A DNA stretch of 64,000 nucleotides. It comes from Strongylocentrotus droebachiensis (lineage: Eukaryota > Echinodermata > Echinoidea > Camarodonta > Strongylocentrotidae). This document shows, one piece after another, positions 1 through 11,163 of the stretch. The notes beneath the pieces are model-generated. The model worked only from the letters and a program-made list of their open reading frames with translations, did no database searches and was not told the origin of the DNA. Numbering within the stretch: the first letter of the stretch is position 1; each line of letters starts with the position of its first letter. A program made the translations under genes and the position numbers. The stretch is from positions 124,001 through 188,000 of the forward strand of contig JAVYIG010001824.1 in the NCBI GenBank assembly GCA_035222895.1, in the 5' to 3' direction.

Positions 1-149
1 TGAAGATCACCAGGTGGATGCAGGCACACACAGTATCAGGGCATATCTTCATCATGAATCATCGTGACGTGGTAAGGAAAGTAACGTACGCTGTAGCAAC
101 ATACCTATTTCATCTACGTATGATCCTTTTGAGTGAAACCGTTTTTATT
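1..149. other. Unassigned intronic or intergenic sequence
   Basis: No open frame, RNA or repeat is recognised here. It is the left flank of the composite repeat that begins with the GTCTCGCCTGC motif. Confidence 0.4.
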
Positions 150-239
150 GTCTCGCCTGCGTAGCAAAAAGCGAGATAGACGCCGCTTTTCCGGTGACTG
201 CGGCGACGGCGGCGTCAACATCAAGAACTTAACCTAAGG

Positions 240-645
240 CCTAAAATAAAAACTTGTTGCATTGCCCTTTGGGTGCCAAAACATGGGTCGGTCGGTCGGA
301 AATGATTTTTTTTGTTTAACTTTTTTTGTTGTCCCCCTCTTCTGGTCGATATTTTTCAGTTTTTAATGTTTTTGTTTTTGTTTTTTCTACCTACGTGCAT
401 GTTTACGCTAGTAGGAATTCGAAACTAGGGCAGAACTTTGAAGACGAGTGAGAATTTGGGAAGAATTTGATTTTATTCATTCATATCTCATTTAAACAAA
501 CAAAATACATATTTTTGTATTCATTAATTTAAAAAAAATCTAAAAAATGGTTTAAAAAAAATTAAAAAAAATTAAAATGCCGACCGTGAATTTTCAGATT
601 TTTGGGTCGGTCGCAAAGGGCAATCCAACAAGTTTTTATTTTAGG
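240..645. mobile_element. MITE with 32-bp TIRs and CCTAAGG target duplication
   Basis: The terminal inverted repeats start CCTAAAATAAAAACTTGTTG and run 32 bp with one mismatch. The 7-bp sequence CCTAAGG stands on both sides (233-239 and 646-652). The neighbouring unit of the host repeat has one CCTAAGG at 834-840 in the same context, so it works as an empty site. Inside are GGTCGGTCGG-type subterminal repeats in inverted order and AT-rich filler. No coding capacity, so it must be non-autonomous. The superfamily is not settled; a 7-bp palindromic target duplication is unusual. Confidence 0.75.
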
Positions 646-880
646 CCTAAGGTTAAGTTTTTGAATTGTTGATATAATTTTGAAAGTATAAGTTCTTAGT
701 CAATCAAACTTGGACTATAGGGTTATCAAGTATCCTCAATCATGTGAGTAGAATTTCAGGCCACAAATTTAAGGTCAAAGGTCTTTTCAGGTCAACATAC
801 TTATTTGTTGTGGCATCATCATCGAAAACTTAGCCTAAGGTTAAGTTTTTGAATTGTTGATATAATTTTGAGTCCTTAGT

Positions 881-3215
881 CCTTACACCTCCTTCACATG
901 CACAGAATTTTTCTAACGAGTCCTTATGGATCGCACAAATCCACGGATCTGTCACATATCCTAACGATTTGGCCACTTTTACGACCGATTTAATACCCCC
1001 TTAATTCACATATACAGATTTTTCTTACGAGTCCTTACGGATCGCCAACTCGTAGTCAATCGCAAGGATCCGTGAAAGGTTATACCCCCTTCACATACAC
1101 GGATTTTTCTTACGAGTCCTTACGGATCGCACAAATTCACGGATCTTTCACGGATCCTTACGAGTTGGCCACTTTTACGACCGGTTTAAGAGTTACTACG
1201 AGCTTTTTGCGGTTTATTATGGATTATTACGAGTTATTACGATGTATTTACGGCAACAGTCCACGATTTGTTATGAGTTGTCACGGATAACAACGAGCAA
1301 CTAACGTGTTAGTTACGACCTGTTTACGTGTTGATACGAATAGTTACGGGTAAGTTACGAGTATTTACGAGTCCTACGATTTTTAGCCAAAAAATAACAA
1401 CTGAAAATTAAGTGTTCGAATTTGCAGCTTTTATACCTTTCCCCGATTCGTAAACAGTTCGTAAGCATACGTAAAGTATACGTATCTATTCGTAAAGTAC
1501 TCGTAACTACACCTAAAATGCTCGTAATAACCCGTATTAATCCGTAAAGCCATCGTAAAATGACCCGAATAAAATCGTTAACAACACGTAAGCACACGTA
1601 ACCATCCGTAAACTACTCGCAATAATCCGTAAATAATCTGTAAACAAATTGTAAACTAACCGTAATGAATCGTTACAAAAATCTGTTACGAGTCATTTAC
1701 GGATTCTTGCGAGCAGTTTACGGATGGTCACGTGTTGTTGCGAGCGGTTTACGGATGATTACGGATTGTTACGAGCTATTTACGAGCTATTTACGGACAA
1801 ATCAATCCGTGGACAATCGTAAGAAGATTTTTGACATGTCAAAAAAATTGCCTCTCCTTTCACGGATGCTTAAGAGTGTCTACGAGTTGTTGCGAGTTGT
1901 GACGAGTTATTTACGGATACCAGCGAGTTATTTACGGATGCTTGCGATTGACTACGAGTTGGCGATCCGTAAGGACTCATAAGAAAAATCCGTGTATGTG
2001 AAGGGGGTATAAGGCAAATTTTTTGACATGTCAAAAATCATCTTACGATTGTCCACGGATTGATTTGTCCGTAAATAGCTCGTAAATAGCTCGTAACAAT
2101 CCGTAACCATCAGTAAACCGCTCGCAACAACACGTAACCATCCTTAAACTGCTTACAAGAATTTGTGTAACGATTCGTTACGGTTAGTTTACGATTTGTT
2201 TACGGATTATTGCGAGCAGTTTACGAATGGTTACGTGTGCTTACGTGTTGTTTACGAGTTTATTTGGGTCATTTTACGATGGCTTTAGGGATTTATACGG
2301 GTTATTACGAGCATTTTACGTGCAATTACGAGTACTTTACGAATAGATACGTATACTTTACGTATGCTTATGAACTGTTTACGATCTGGGGAAAGGTATA
2401 CAAGCTGCAAATTTGAACACTTCATTTTCAGTTGTTATTTTTTGGCTAAAAATAGTAAGGACTCGTTAATACTTGTAAGTTACTCGAAACTATTTGTAAC
2501 AACACGTAAACAGGTCGTAACTAACACGTTAGTTGCACCATAGTTATCCGTGACAACTCGTAACAAATCGTGGACTAATGCCGTAAATGCATCGTAATAA
2601 CTCGTAATAATCCGTAATAAACCGCAAACAGCTCATAATAACTCTTAAACCGGTCGTAAAAGTGGCCAAATCGTAAGGATCCGTGAAAGATCCGTGCATT
2701 TGTGCGATCCGTAAGGACTCGTTAGAAAAATCTGTGTATGTGAAGGGGGTATAAGACTTGTTACAAGTTATTACGAGCTATTTACGGTTTGTTACATATT
2801 ATTACGAGTTATTACGATATACTTACGGTAGAATTCCACGATTTGTTACGAGTTGACACGGATAAGTACGAGCAACTTACGTGTTAGTAATGACCTGTTG
2901 ACGTGTTGTTACGAATAGTTACGAGTTGGTTACAAGTATTTACGAGTCCTTAAGATTTTTAACCAAAAATATAACAACTGAAAATGATGTGTACAAATTT
3001 GCAGCTTTTATACCTTTCCCCAAAAACGTAAACAATACATTAGAATACGTAAATTGCCTCTCGTTTCACGGATCCTTACAAGTGTTTGCGAGTTGTTGCA
3101 AGTTGTGACGAGTTATTTACGGATACCAGCGAGTTATTTACGGATGCTTGTGATTGACTACGAGTTGGTGATCCGTAAGGAATAGTAAGGAAAATCAGTG
3201 TATGTGAAGGGGGTA
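881..3215. mobile_element. Foldback element built of TTACGRRT short repeats
   Basis: About 2.3 kb made almost wholly of degenerate 8-12 bp units such as TTACGAGT, TTACGGAT and complements. Two long arms (about 1072-1845 and 2013-2757) are near reverse complements around a centre near 1930. A further direct partial copy fills 2757-3215, and a diverged end lies at 881-990. Ends resemble TACCCCCTTCACATACACGG. TTAGT flanks it (876-880, 3216-3220), and the host repeat reads through without it in another unit (near 694), which fixes the borders. Established family for comparison: sea urchin TU foldback elements, whose arms also hold short tandem repeats. Membership is inference. Short ORFs inside are translations of the repeat. 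Confidence 0.75.
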
Positions 3216-3291
3216 TTAGTCAATGAAACTTGAACTAAAGGTTAATCAAGTATCCTCAATCATGTGAGTAGAATTTCAGGTCACTAAGTTA

Positions 3292-3304
3292 AGGTCAAAG
3301 GTCA
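3292..3304 (+). promoter_or_regulatory. DR1-type nuclear receptor half-site pair (repeat-borne)
   Basis: Perfect AGGTCA-a-AGGTCA. The same element occurs at 3450-3462 and 29360-29372, and with one mismatch at 772-784. DR1 sites bind RXR/HNF4/COUP-type receptors in animals. Here they are part of a dispersed repeat, so activity is only a possibility. Confidence 0.35.
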
Positions 3305-3704
3305 TTTTAGGTCATCAAACTTAGACTTTGTTGTGGCATTAACATCAAGAATTTGAATTGTTTTCAAAAGTGTTTGTTCAAATTCCATGAAACTTGTACC
3401 CAAGGGTTATCAAGTATCACAAATCATATGACACAAATTCCAGGTCACAAGGTCAAAGGTCATTTTAGGTCAGTAGACTTGGATTATGTTTTCACAACTT
3501 AATATGAGAATTAATAAATCAATTTTTGTTATTTGTTCATATTTCATTCAAATTATCGATCTTGGTACAAATAATAGTAATTAATTCTTCTGATGATTCT
3601 AATTAGTCAATTTTTTGGGGGGCCTGCTAATTGGGCTACCCTGCCTATCATAATGTTCCAACCTCAATTTGTTATCGTATCCAATTGCGTAATGCAGGCG
3701 AGAC

Positions 3705-4498
3705 CGGCGAGAGCGTTTCCCTTGTTTGATTTAAATTTCATTCTCTCAGACTAAGGAAGAGGTCGTTTTGGTTTGAACACTTGACTGTATACAATATACC
3801 CTGTATACGAAATTTTGCTTTGAATCCCCACCTACGCTAATAATGCATTCTGTACAAATTTCTCTTCACCAACATGTTGAAAAATAGCACTAGTTTTGCC
3901 AGGAGGGATTAGCGGGATTAGCGCGGTCACTGAAAAGTGGTTATCTCATCAACTCAGCTCTCAATTAACATAAGAAAAAGAGGATCATGGGGGCCAACGG
4001 GCACCGCGCTTAGGCATTGTTTATTACATAGAGGGAGCAAGTAGCTACAAGTACTACACCGGGGCTTTTAATAATGGAGCATATTTTCATACAACTTCTT
4101 TGGATCTGGCATGGGTTCAACTCTGATAATATTTTGATTGTGAAAACTGCAATGTACACGAAAAACATTTACTATTATTATTTACAGTATTTAATGACTA
4201 TAAGGAATTTAATCTGTTAATAGAAGTTGTGATTTATTGCAGCACAACCCGTCTTGCATGTACATGTATTTGCAATGAAACCTTGTTCAATAATATAATA
4301 CATTTAATACCACGAATCCCAATAGGATTTGGAGTGCATACTGTTCAAACCCGTATGATAAAGGCACATACGGAAAATGACAAAAACATGTAAAAAAAAA
4401 TCAGTATCAATGTTAATTATTTAGGATAATCCAGTGTTATTTCATGCGTTCATGTTTCTAGCATTACAATATTTTGTGTGTGTACATGTACCTTGTAG
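3705..4498. other. Intron or upstream sequence, nothing recognised
   Basis: AT-rich sequence without convincing ORF, RNA or repeat. It ends in a pyrimidine-poor but usable splice acceptor (TTGTAG) at 4498. Confidence 0.4.
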
Positions 4499-4654
4499 GA
4501 TCACCTGATCATTGAGAAACCATGTGGACGGACGGCTTCAGAGGACCTGGCTGAATTAATCTGCTCATCACGATCACTGAGATCTATCAAGATCGATAGT
4601 ACTATGCACGATGTCTTCTACTCGGTACTTGCGAATAAAGCAGTCGATTCCAAG
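4499..4654 (+). CDS. Divergent LRR exon of NLR-like gene (first in window)
   Basis: A 52-codon open exon in phase 0 at both ends, between acceptor TTGTAG and donor GTCAGT. The translation keeps the skeleton of the later exons: ASEDLAELIC matches ASRDLAQFIC, LRSIKID matches the LTL beta strand, and HDVFYSVL matches HDDFYSTS. It is four codons shorter and far more diverged, so it is probably an older repeat of the same leucine-rich domain rather than a recent duplicate. Role by family: ligand-sensing LRR region of a cytosolic receptor. Confidence is lower than for the repeated exons because the support is one alignment by eye. Confidence 0.6.
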
Positions 4655-5403
4655 GTCAGTATAAATATGTGTATTATCCACGTTCTGTTATTTTTGGTAG
4701 ATCATTCTTTTAAAATAAATGGATGCCATATTCAGTCAGGGTAATATTTTTCCTGATGTCATAAGTTTGGATTGCTTAGGAGAATAATGGGAATCAGAGT
4801 TTTGTTTTTAGAAAAATACATGTAAATTGTAAACGTCTCGATATTATTTCTTAATAAAGAAGAAGAAATATTTCATTAAACTATTCATAAAATATTTATG
4901 TTTGATGTTACTTTTCATGATTTCAGCTAGAGGGTTTCCAAATAAATTATTTTGTTCATCTTTAATGGCTCTTATCGTAATTACCAAATTCTTCCTTAAT
5001 TTGATAGATATGCAATGTTCGGAATATTTGTTCCACTTTGGTCAGCAAATATGGGAGAGCAAGCGGGATTACCGAATCTTATTCCCGGCGAAAAGATCCC
5101 TTGCTCTCTGGCAATCCTGAATCATCCTCCACTGTATTACAATGCCGTCGTAAAGAATCACATCAATGGTGTTTACTGAACGATATTACACAACAGGGTT
5201 TTCAGGCTTTCTCCGTAAATGTTACCTGTTTATCTTCAACGGCAACTGCTTCATCCATCTATACCCAGTTTTCCCACAGTCAACCGATCATTTGATCTAG
5301 ATCACGATGTCTTATTTATATCTCTATTCGTTTAAAGAAAGTGTAGCATGACAAGACTATGTGTCTTTCCCGTGGCCCTACCCGGGGTCAATCGGGTATA
5401 ATT
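4655..5403. other. Intron, nothing recognised
   Basis: No gene seen. Overlapping short ORFs at 4902-5295 lack family features and look like chance frames. Confidence 0.4.
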
Positions 5404-5421
5404 CGACTACGGACGTAGTCC

Positions 5422-5957
5422 AGCCTCTGTACCGTTTTCGTTTAGCGCACCCAATCAGCTGATAAAATAACACACCCTCAACGTTGAAAGTAGACCTAGC
5501 CTCTGTACCGTTTTCGTTTAGCGCACCCAATCAGCTGATAAAATAACACACCCTCAACGTTGAAAGTAGACCTAGCCTCTGTACCGTTTTCGTTTAGCGC
5601 ACCCAATCAGCTGATAAAATAACACACCCTCAACGTTGAAAGTAGACCTAGCCTCTGTACCGTTTTCGTTTAGCGCACCCAATCAGCTGATAAAATAACA
5701 CACCCTCAACGTTGAAAGTAGACCTAGCCTCTGTACCGTTTTCGTTTAGCGCACCCAATCAGCTGATAAAATAACACACCCTCAACGTTGAAAGTAGACC
5801 TAGCCTCTGTACCGTTTTCGTTTAGCGCACCCAATCAGCTGATAAAATAACACACCCTCAACGTTGAAAGTAGACCTAGCCTCTGTACCGTTTTCGTTTA
5901 GCGCACCCAATCAGCTGATAAAATAACACACCCTCAACGTTGAAAGTAGACCTAGCC
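5422..5957. repeat. Seven-copy 76-bp perfect tandem repeat
   Basis: Units start at 5422, 5498, 5574, 5650, 5726, 5802 and 5878, read as identical, and stop within an eighth (AGCC). Each unit holds two perfect 10-bp palindromes, ATCAGCTGAT and TCAACGTTGA. The left flank has ACTACGGACGTAGT just before the first unit. Sequence identity points to very recent expansion or to ongoing homogenisation. No long ORF runs through it. Confidence 0.95.
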
Positions 5958-6005
5958 ATTCCTCTAAATCTGGGTCCTGAATACGGTCCAGACGAATCTG
6001 CCATT

Positions 6006-6027
6006 CTCCCCCGGAATTCCGGGGGAG
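6006..6027. repeat. 22-bp perfect palindrome
   Basis: CTCCCCCGGAA is followed at once by its reverse complement, 49 bp after the 76-bp array. It could extrude as a hairpin or mark the edge of the element that carries the array. Confidence 0.7.
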
Positions 6028-8258
6028 ATTAACTCCGCCCACAAAGCTATACACGTTCGATGTACGCTGATTGGACGAAAAACCTGACAATCACTTTGGC
6101 GCATTACGTAATGTTCCGCCGCCGTCACGAAGCTACTATTCTCATTATAAGGATTCCATACTTATTTAAAAAAAATTAGGGTGGAGTGTTTATTACGTTA
6201 ATGCATTTCAAATGTTTCTATAAATAAAAAATCCTCTGTTTGTTGAAAAAAATTAAAGTTTGAAGATTGTGGAGCAAAACATGAACTGACTATTGCAAAT
6301 TGAAAACAAACTGAACTATAAATACTGACGTCCTGACGCCTGATATCGAGTTTACACAAACTGTGCTCTTCGGGTTGGCTTTATCGAGTTGGTTTTCTGA
6401 GATTTACATTTACATTTCATGATTTTTGGAACTGTTGTTATCATCGTTTGTTAACCATAATCTGTAAGAACGTCTGTGGATAATCATCATCGTTTTACGG
6501 AGGAGAAGATTGCCGAAGCTTTGAAATATGGAGCTATACGAAACTGGGACTGAATGACTCTCGAATCTAACATTTATTTATGTTTTATTTATTACAATGG
6601 ATAAAACAGTGAAGGGTATTCCGATTCAGTTAAAAGAACTGCTTTCCAACGGAGCCCTCCCTCACCACATGATACAATCAAAATCAGTCAACATAAAAAC
6701 AAAACATGAATGAAAACATCAATACAATTCAATATATAAAAACAAAAACATTTGTACATTTTGATTAAACTATACATGGAGCGCACATGAGATGCACGGC
6801 GAGAACCCCCCCCCCCCCCCACAGTAATCAGATTGTCGTGTTTTTTTAAGCATGTTAGACAAATGTTTACATTGTTTCTTGAAATTGTGACTTGCAATTC
6901 TGGACGGACAATGGCAATTTCCGGTGAATAAAAAGGATCATTTTTTTGTATTCTGTTTTAGGAAATGGTATTTGTCGAAGGTTTTGGGTGCATGGTATAT
7001 ATGGCGAGCATTATATACGATAGGTCGCATAACAGACAATGGTCATCATATTACAATTAAAGTCACCAAAAACAATAGTGACAGAATTTGTGACAGAAAA
7101 TACATCATTAATATTTTGTTATAGTATATTAAAGAAAATTGAAGAGTTGCGTCACTGGATGGATCTATATCTACAAAATAGGACTGCTTTGGTGCCTTTT
7201 TACTTCTAAACACATCAGTTCAATCTTGTGACATTCAGTCCAAATCCGTTCTTCTTAAGTAAGATATATTTTCCTTTATGTGGCAAGCCACTCCTCCTCC
7301 AACTAACCGGCCTCTATGTTTAACCACACTTATCCAGGCACATAATTGATTTGATTCGTACAATGTCATCGTTTAACTATGTTTCGGACTAACTGAACAA
7401 ATCGTATGTATTATTTTGTCAAAAAATACTGAACATCGTTTACCTAAGTTAAGCTTCTGATATTAACATGGGTAATTTCCATCCCTTTTCAATATGGAAA
7501 TTCACCATTTCTTGTTTCTCCTACCCTTTACCTATATTTTGATCATATTTATCACATTTATTGTTTCCCTGCATAATTATGTAGATGACTCATCATTTTA
7601 ATTTCGGATCGGCGTGCGCTCTGCAACTAAAAACGTTATAAAAACAACGAGACCTTACTTCGCGGACGGGGCTTTACAGCTGATTTATCAAAAACGCAAT
7701 TAATAAAAAAAAACAAGATAATATCGTAATTTGCAAGGCAATATATCATACAACCAGTTTGGGAGCACTTTTTACTCACAATTTTGAGGATATCTGCTCT
7801 CAAAATGTAGATTTCCAGACCCTTATCGGTAAGTTGATAATTTTTCGGAACGGACACAAAATAATGACTGCAAAATTTACCGATCTTTTGTCAATATTTT
7901 CTCAATTTCGCACCCAATTCCAAAGAAAATTTCATCTCTGGTTAATTTATGTTCCTCTTTCCACTATAGGCCTATATATTAGATTTTCGAAATCTTACCG
8001 ATTTTTGAGATAGCGAATTACTGAGGGCACACGCGAACTATGGTCACACGTCCATACCTGTAAGGATTTTTATCAAGGGGGTGTTTAGAAATTGGATGGC
8101 ATCGTTAATGTGACCCCGCGAGGTAGCGAAGCAACCGAACAGGAAAGTGGTCGGATGGGGTAATTCCATCCAACGTCGTGAATTTCGATATCCTTGCTTT
8201 AAAAAACCTGTGGTTTTCCTGCATTTCAAGTTTTCAAGTTTGTTTGTTGTTGCTCTCT
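6028..8258. other. Intron, nothing firmly recognised
   Basis: Mostly AT-rich sequence. A GC-richer stretch at 6030-6130 has CCGCCC, GATTGG and TACGTA boxes but no linked gene. A poly-C run lies at 6807-6820. ORFs in this span are short and overlap on both strands. Confidence 0.35.
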
Positions 8259-8640
8259 CCACATTTTACAGTATAGAGACAGACATATGAAATAGAAATC
8301 ATATAGCTATGGTAATGGTATATAATCAAGTTACAAAGAAACTCAATTCACATGTCCGATTAAGTACGGGAGCCTATTCACATACAAGCTATGCTTTTTA
8401 TTTAGGCTCCCCACATTTTACATTGTTCTACCTTGCCCGTTATATCTACATATTTTGAAATTTCGTACTTATTTTCCGTACATTATATTTGATTTGAAAT
8501 CTTTAATTGTTTTTCTTCTTGTGTGAAATCTACTCTTATAAAATATACGCCTGTATAAAAAAAAAAAAATTAAAGAATATAAACTGTTTTTCTGTAAAAT
8601 GTGGAATAAATAAAACTTCAAGTAAAATGTGAGGAACCTA
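8259..8640. repeat. Nested inverted repeats (CCACATTTTACAG)
   Basis: CCACATTTTACAG at 8259-8271 faces its complement at 8592-8604. TAGGCTCCCCACATTTTAC at 8403-8421 faces a near complement (two mismatches) at 8622-8640. The pair layout suggests a small MITE or two nested ones, but no clear target duplication was found. Confidence 0.4.
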
Positions 8641-9036
8641 TATTAAAAAATGGTGCTTGTGGATTATAGGTTCCTAATAAAAATAGACATTGTAGATTAT
8701 AGGCGTAGGAAGCTTTCTTGAAGTTGGGGAAGGAGCGTTGACTCGGAAGCTCTCACCCTGAAATCACATCACCAGCGCGATGTGTGAAGTCCCTTTATGC
8801 TGGGGTACAGGGGCCTTGGAAGCTCTGGGATCCTAGATTCTCTCCGGTGCAGTATAAGCCTTATTTTAGTGCATTTTATGACATTTTTTTCAGAGCAATT
8901 TACAACCAATTTATGAATTTAAAAATACCAAATGGAAATTGTAGACATTATATAGGGAGTATAACCATGTGAGATTATATAGGTTTTGTTCTTCGAGATT
9001 TAACAGTTTCCTCTTACCGTGGACAAGTGCCTTGCG
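8641..9036. other. Intron, nothing firmly recognised
   Basis: Contains short direct repeats of the 'gattataggttcctaat' kind next to the inverted repeats on the left. No supported gene. Confidence 0.3.
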
Positions 9037-9185
9037 AAGCAACTTCCAAAGTAGGGGGGCACCAACAAAAAGGGTACTTTACGGAAAAACGGGCACCTAC
9101 AAAGGGAAACCTCAAAGCACAAATATACAATTATTGCCATATTGTACCCCTACATTGTGATTAGATTATTAGGGATGATTTCATC
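9037..9185. repeat. Dispersed repeat, copy 1
   Basis: Shares a block with 63826-63985 in the same orientation: ACTTCCAAAGT, GGGGGGCACCAA, CACCTACAAAGGGAAA, then CCCCTACATTGTGATTA and GGGGATGATTTCA-like ends. The function is unknown. Confidence 0.65.
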
Positions 9186-11159
9186 GTTTGTTTCTCTTTT
9201 TAAATTGCCCAAGATACTGCTTAATCATCATACTTTGCAGTTGGGTGTGATGGTATGAACATGACTTTGTATTCGTAGAATTCTGTCACACTTAATGTGA
9301 ACCCATTCCCCATACTTTGAACATACCGAAGAGCTATTTGATTTCGTTTCACTGGCTTACTACAACAAACACATGGATACTTGATGCCCATATCGAAACA
9401 TGAAAATCAACATTGATTAAATAAAGAACAATATTACACCATTAAGATAAATGATGTAGAATATAACATCTATCATTATCATTGTTATTACTATCATTAC
9501 TTTTTTTTTTAATCGTTTTTTGTTGTTGTTGTCATTATTATCCTTATTATTAATAATCCTATTATTATTCGCAATTTAGGTTTATTCCACCTTTTAATTG
9601 GAACATGAACTATGCTCTACGAACGTCAAAATAAACATGTCCAAGATAGATATAATTTACATATTCTTCTTCCTCCATCCGTCTCTTTCGTCCGTAGATA
9701 TCTGTTCGTTCCTATTTTCACCACTTCCCACTCAATATATTGCCTCATAAAAGTCTAAGTGAATGAAACAAGGCAACACTTACAATACTGTTCACAGACT
9801 AGGTTTTCCGTTATAATATTAACATGAATAATGCTCTACAAAATAAGACTTATTTCTAAGCGCGAATGGTTTATTATTTTAAGTCGAAGAGATTTTTCAA
9901 CCGGGCACAAACCTTTCAGATTTAATAACGAATATCATGAGGCTCAATATTTCAGTATCGCATACTCTCTTAAGTTCTAAATCCTTCTTCAGACTTAAAC
10001 TGTTTTAAGTATTTAAAGCTTCATTTAATCGAATATACGGTTAAAAGTTTTAATGAAAGTAACTTTTGCAAATAAATCATTTAGGACTTAAAAACTTCTC
10101 GTACAATCTGATTGATGTCACTTGCGCGCTCACAGCCAAAAGTAAATCGTATTGGACCATCCATTAGACTTTTTGCCGCTCTTTGCTCACTCTCTATAGA
10201 TGGAAATAAAATAATAAGCCAAAAGAATTGGGAATAGGCCCACTTCTTTTCTTCTTAAACCACGAATGTCTTTCGTCCACTGATGTTCGTTCTTATTTTC
10301 CCCTCCCGACACCTAAAGTATTCCGACCCCCTGTTCAGATCATCATGTTCCCAAACAAGATTTCCTCTTTTCCCGTCCTTCGTGGAAAAAAAAACACGTA
10401 AGAATGATATTAAAGGTAATACAAAGTTTTGGGAAATTTTGAAAATTGGGTGGATAGTGAATCTTTACAATTTTGAGATATTTGGATGCCCTTGTGGATA
10501 TATTATAAGCACTACAAAAATTAGCCCCTAAAACACTTCTGTTCTCGAGAAAAATTGAATATAAAAATTTACCGGTGCTCCCGGTAAATTTTGATAAATT
10601 TCAAATAGCGCCTATGGCCGTACAATGGTAGTTGCGACCATGAAAATCTCAGAATATGTAATTGTGATATATAATTTCCAAACGGGAATAGCTAATCGGT
10701 CGATTTTAGTCAAGAACATTGTTTCATAGCTAAATTAATATCTTGACCTTGAGAGGGAGCTATACAATATAAAGAGTTTAGTATTTATAATTTCATAACT
10801 TCAGACTCGATTTCAACCGCGACAACGATCAATGAATATTGTAGGAACGCATATGCTTCCAATATTTTAATTTGAACAGAATTCATGACCCCATACCAAA
10901 ACTTTGTAATACCTTTAATCTTGGTGGTCCAAATTCCTAATACTAGCTCAATATACCCCAAAGAAAATATGAAAGTTTGCCCATATAACAAATTCATATA
11001 AATAAAATTTGTCTGTGGTTCATCATTCCAACGAGTACGAGTCATGAACGAAAGAGAATTGTATAGAGACATATTTATGTGCCGTGTCAAATGCCTGAGC
11101 GTTTTTATGTTGAATTAAGTGACCTTCATATCATTATAATTGATAGTATCATTATTTCG
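9186..11159. other. Intron with no recognised gene
   Basis: AT-rich, with ATT/ATC microsatellite-like runs near 9470-9580. One clean 12-bp hairpin lies at 10564-10592. The ORFs at 10283-10531 (+) and 10785-11090 (-) show no family features. Confidence 0.4.
10564..10592. repeat. Perfect 12-bp hairpin
   Basis: AAAATTTACCGG, loop TGCTC, CCGGTAAATTTT. No T-run or gene end is linked to it. Confidence 0.6.
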
Positions 11160-11163
11160 TTAA

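Larger units (their letters stand above)
150..3704. mobile_element. Composite repeat with GTCTCGCCTGC ends and AGGTCA satellite units
   Basis: The ends carry the inverted motif GTCTCGCCTGC (150-160) and its complement (3694-3704). Inside are about three diverged tandem units of roughly 160-180 bp (from about 218, 813 and 3333). Each has the order 'acatcaagaactt', 'gaattgttgatataatttt', 'atcaagtatc', then AGGTCAaAGGTCA. Two of the units are split by later insertions: a MITE at 240-645 and a foldback element at 881-3215. Family style: widespread short DNA-transposon-like repeats of marine invertebrates (recall, not searched). No protein is encoded. The exact ends and a target-site duplication could not be fixed. 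Confidence 0.6.

Noticed and set aside
1072-2416. Tyr/Leu-rich ORFs with YELLR-like repeats
   Set aside because: Translations of the TTACGRRT repeat in the foldback element.
5422-5957. CRISPR-like array at the 76-bp repeat
   Set aside because: Whole 76 bp is repeated without variable spacers.
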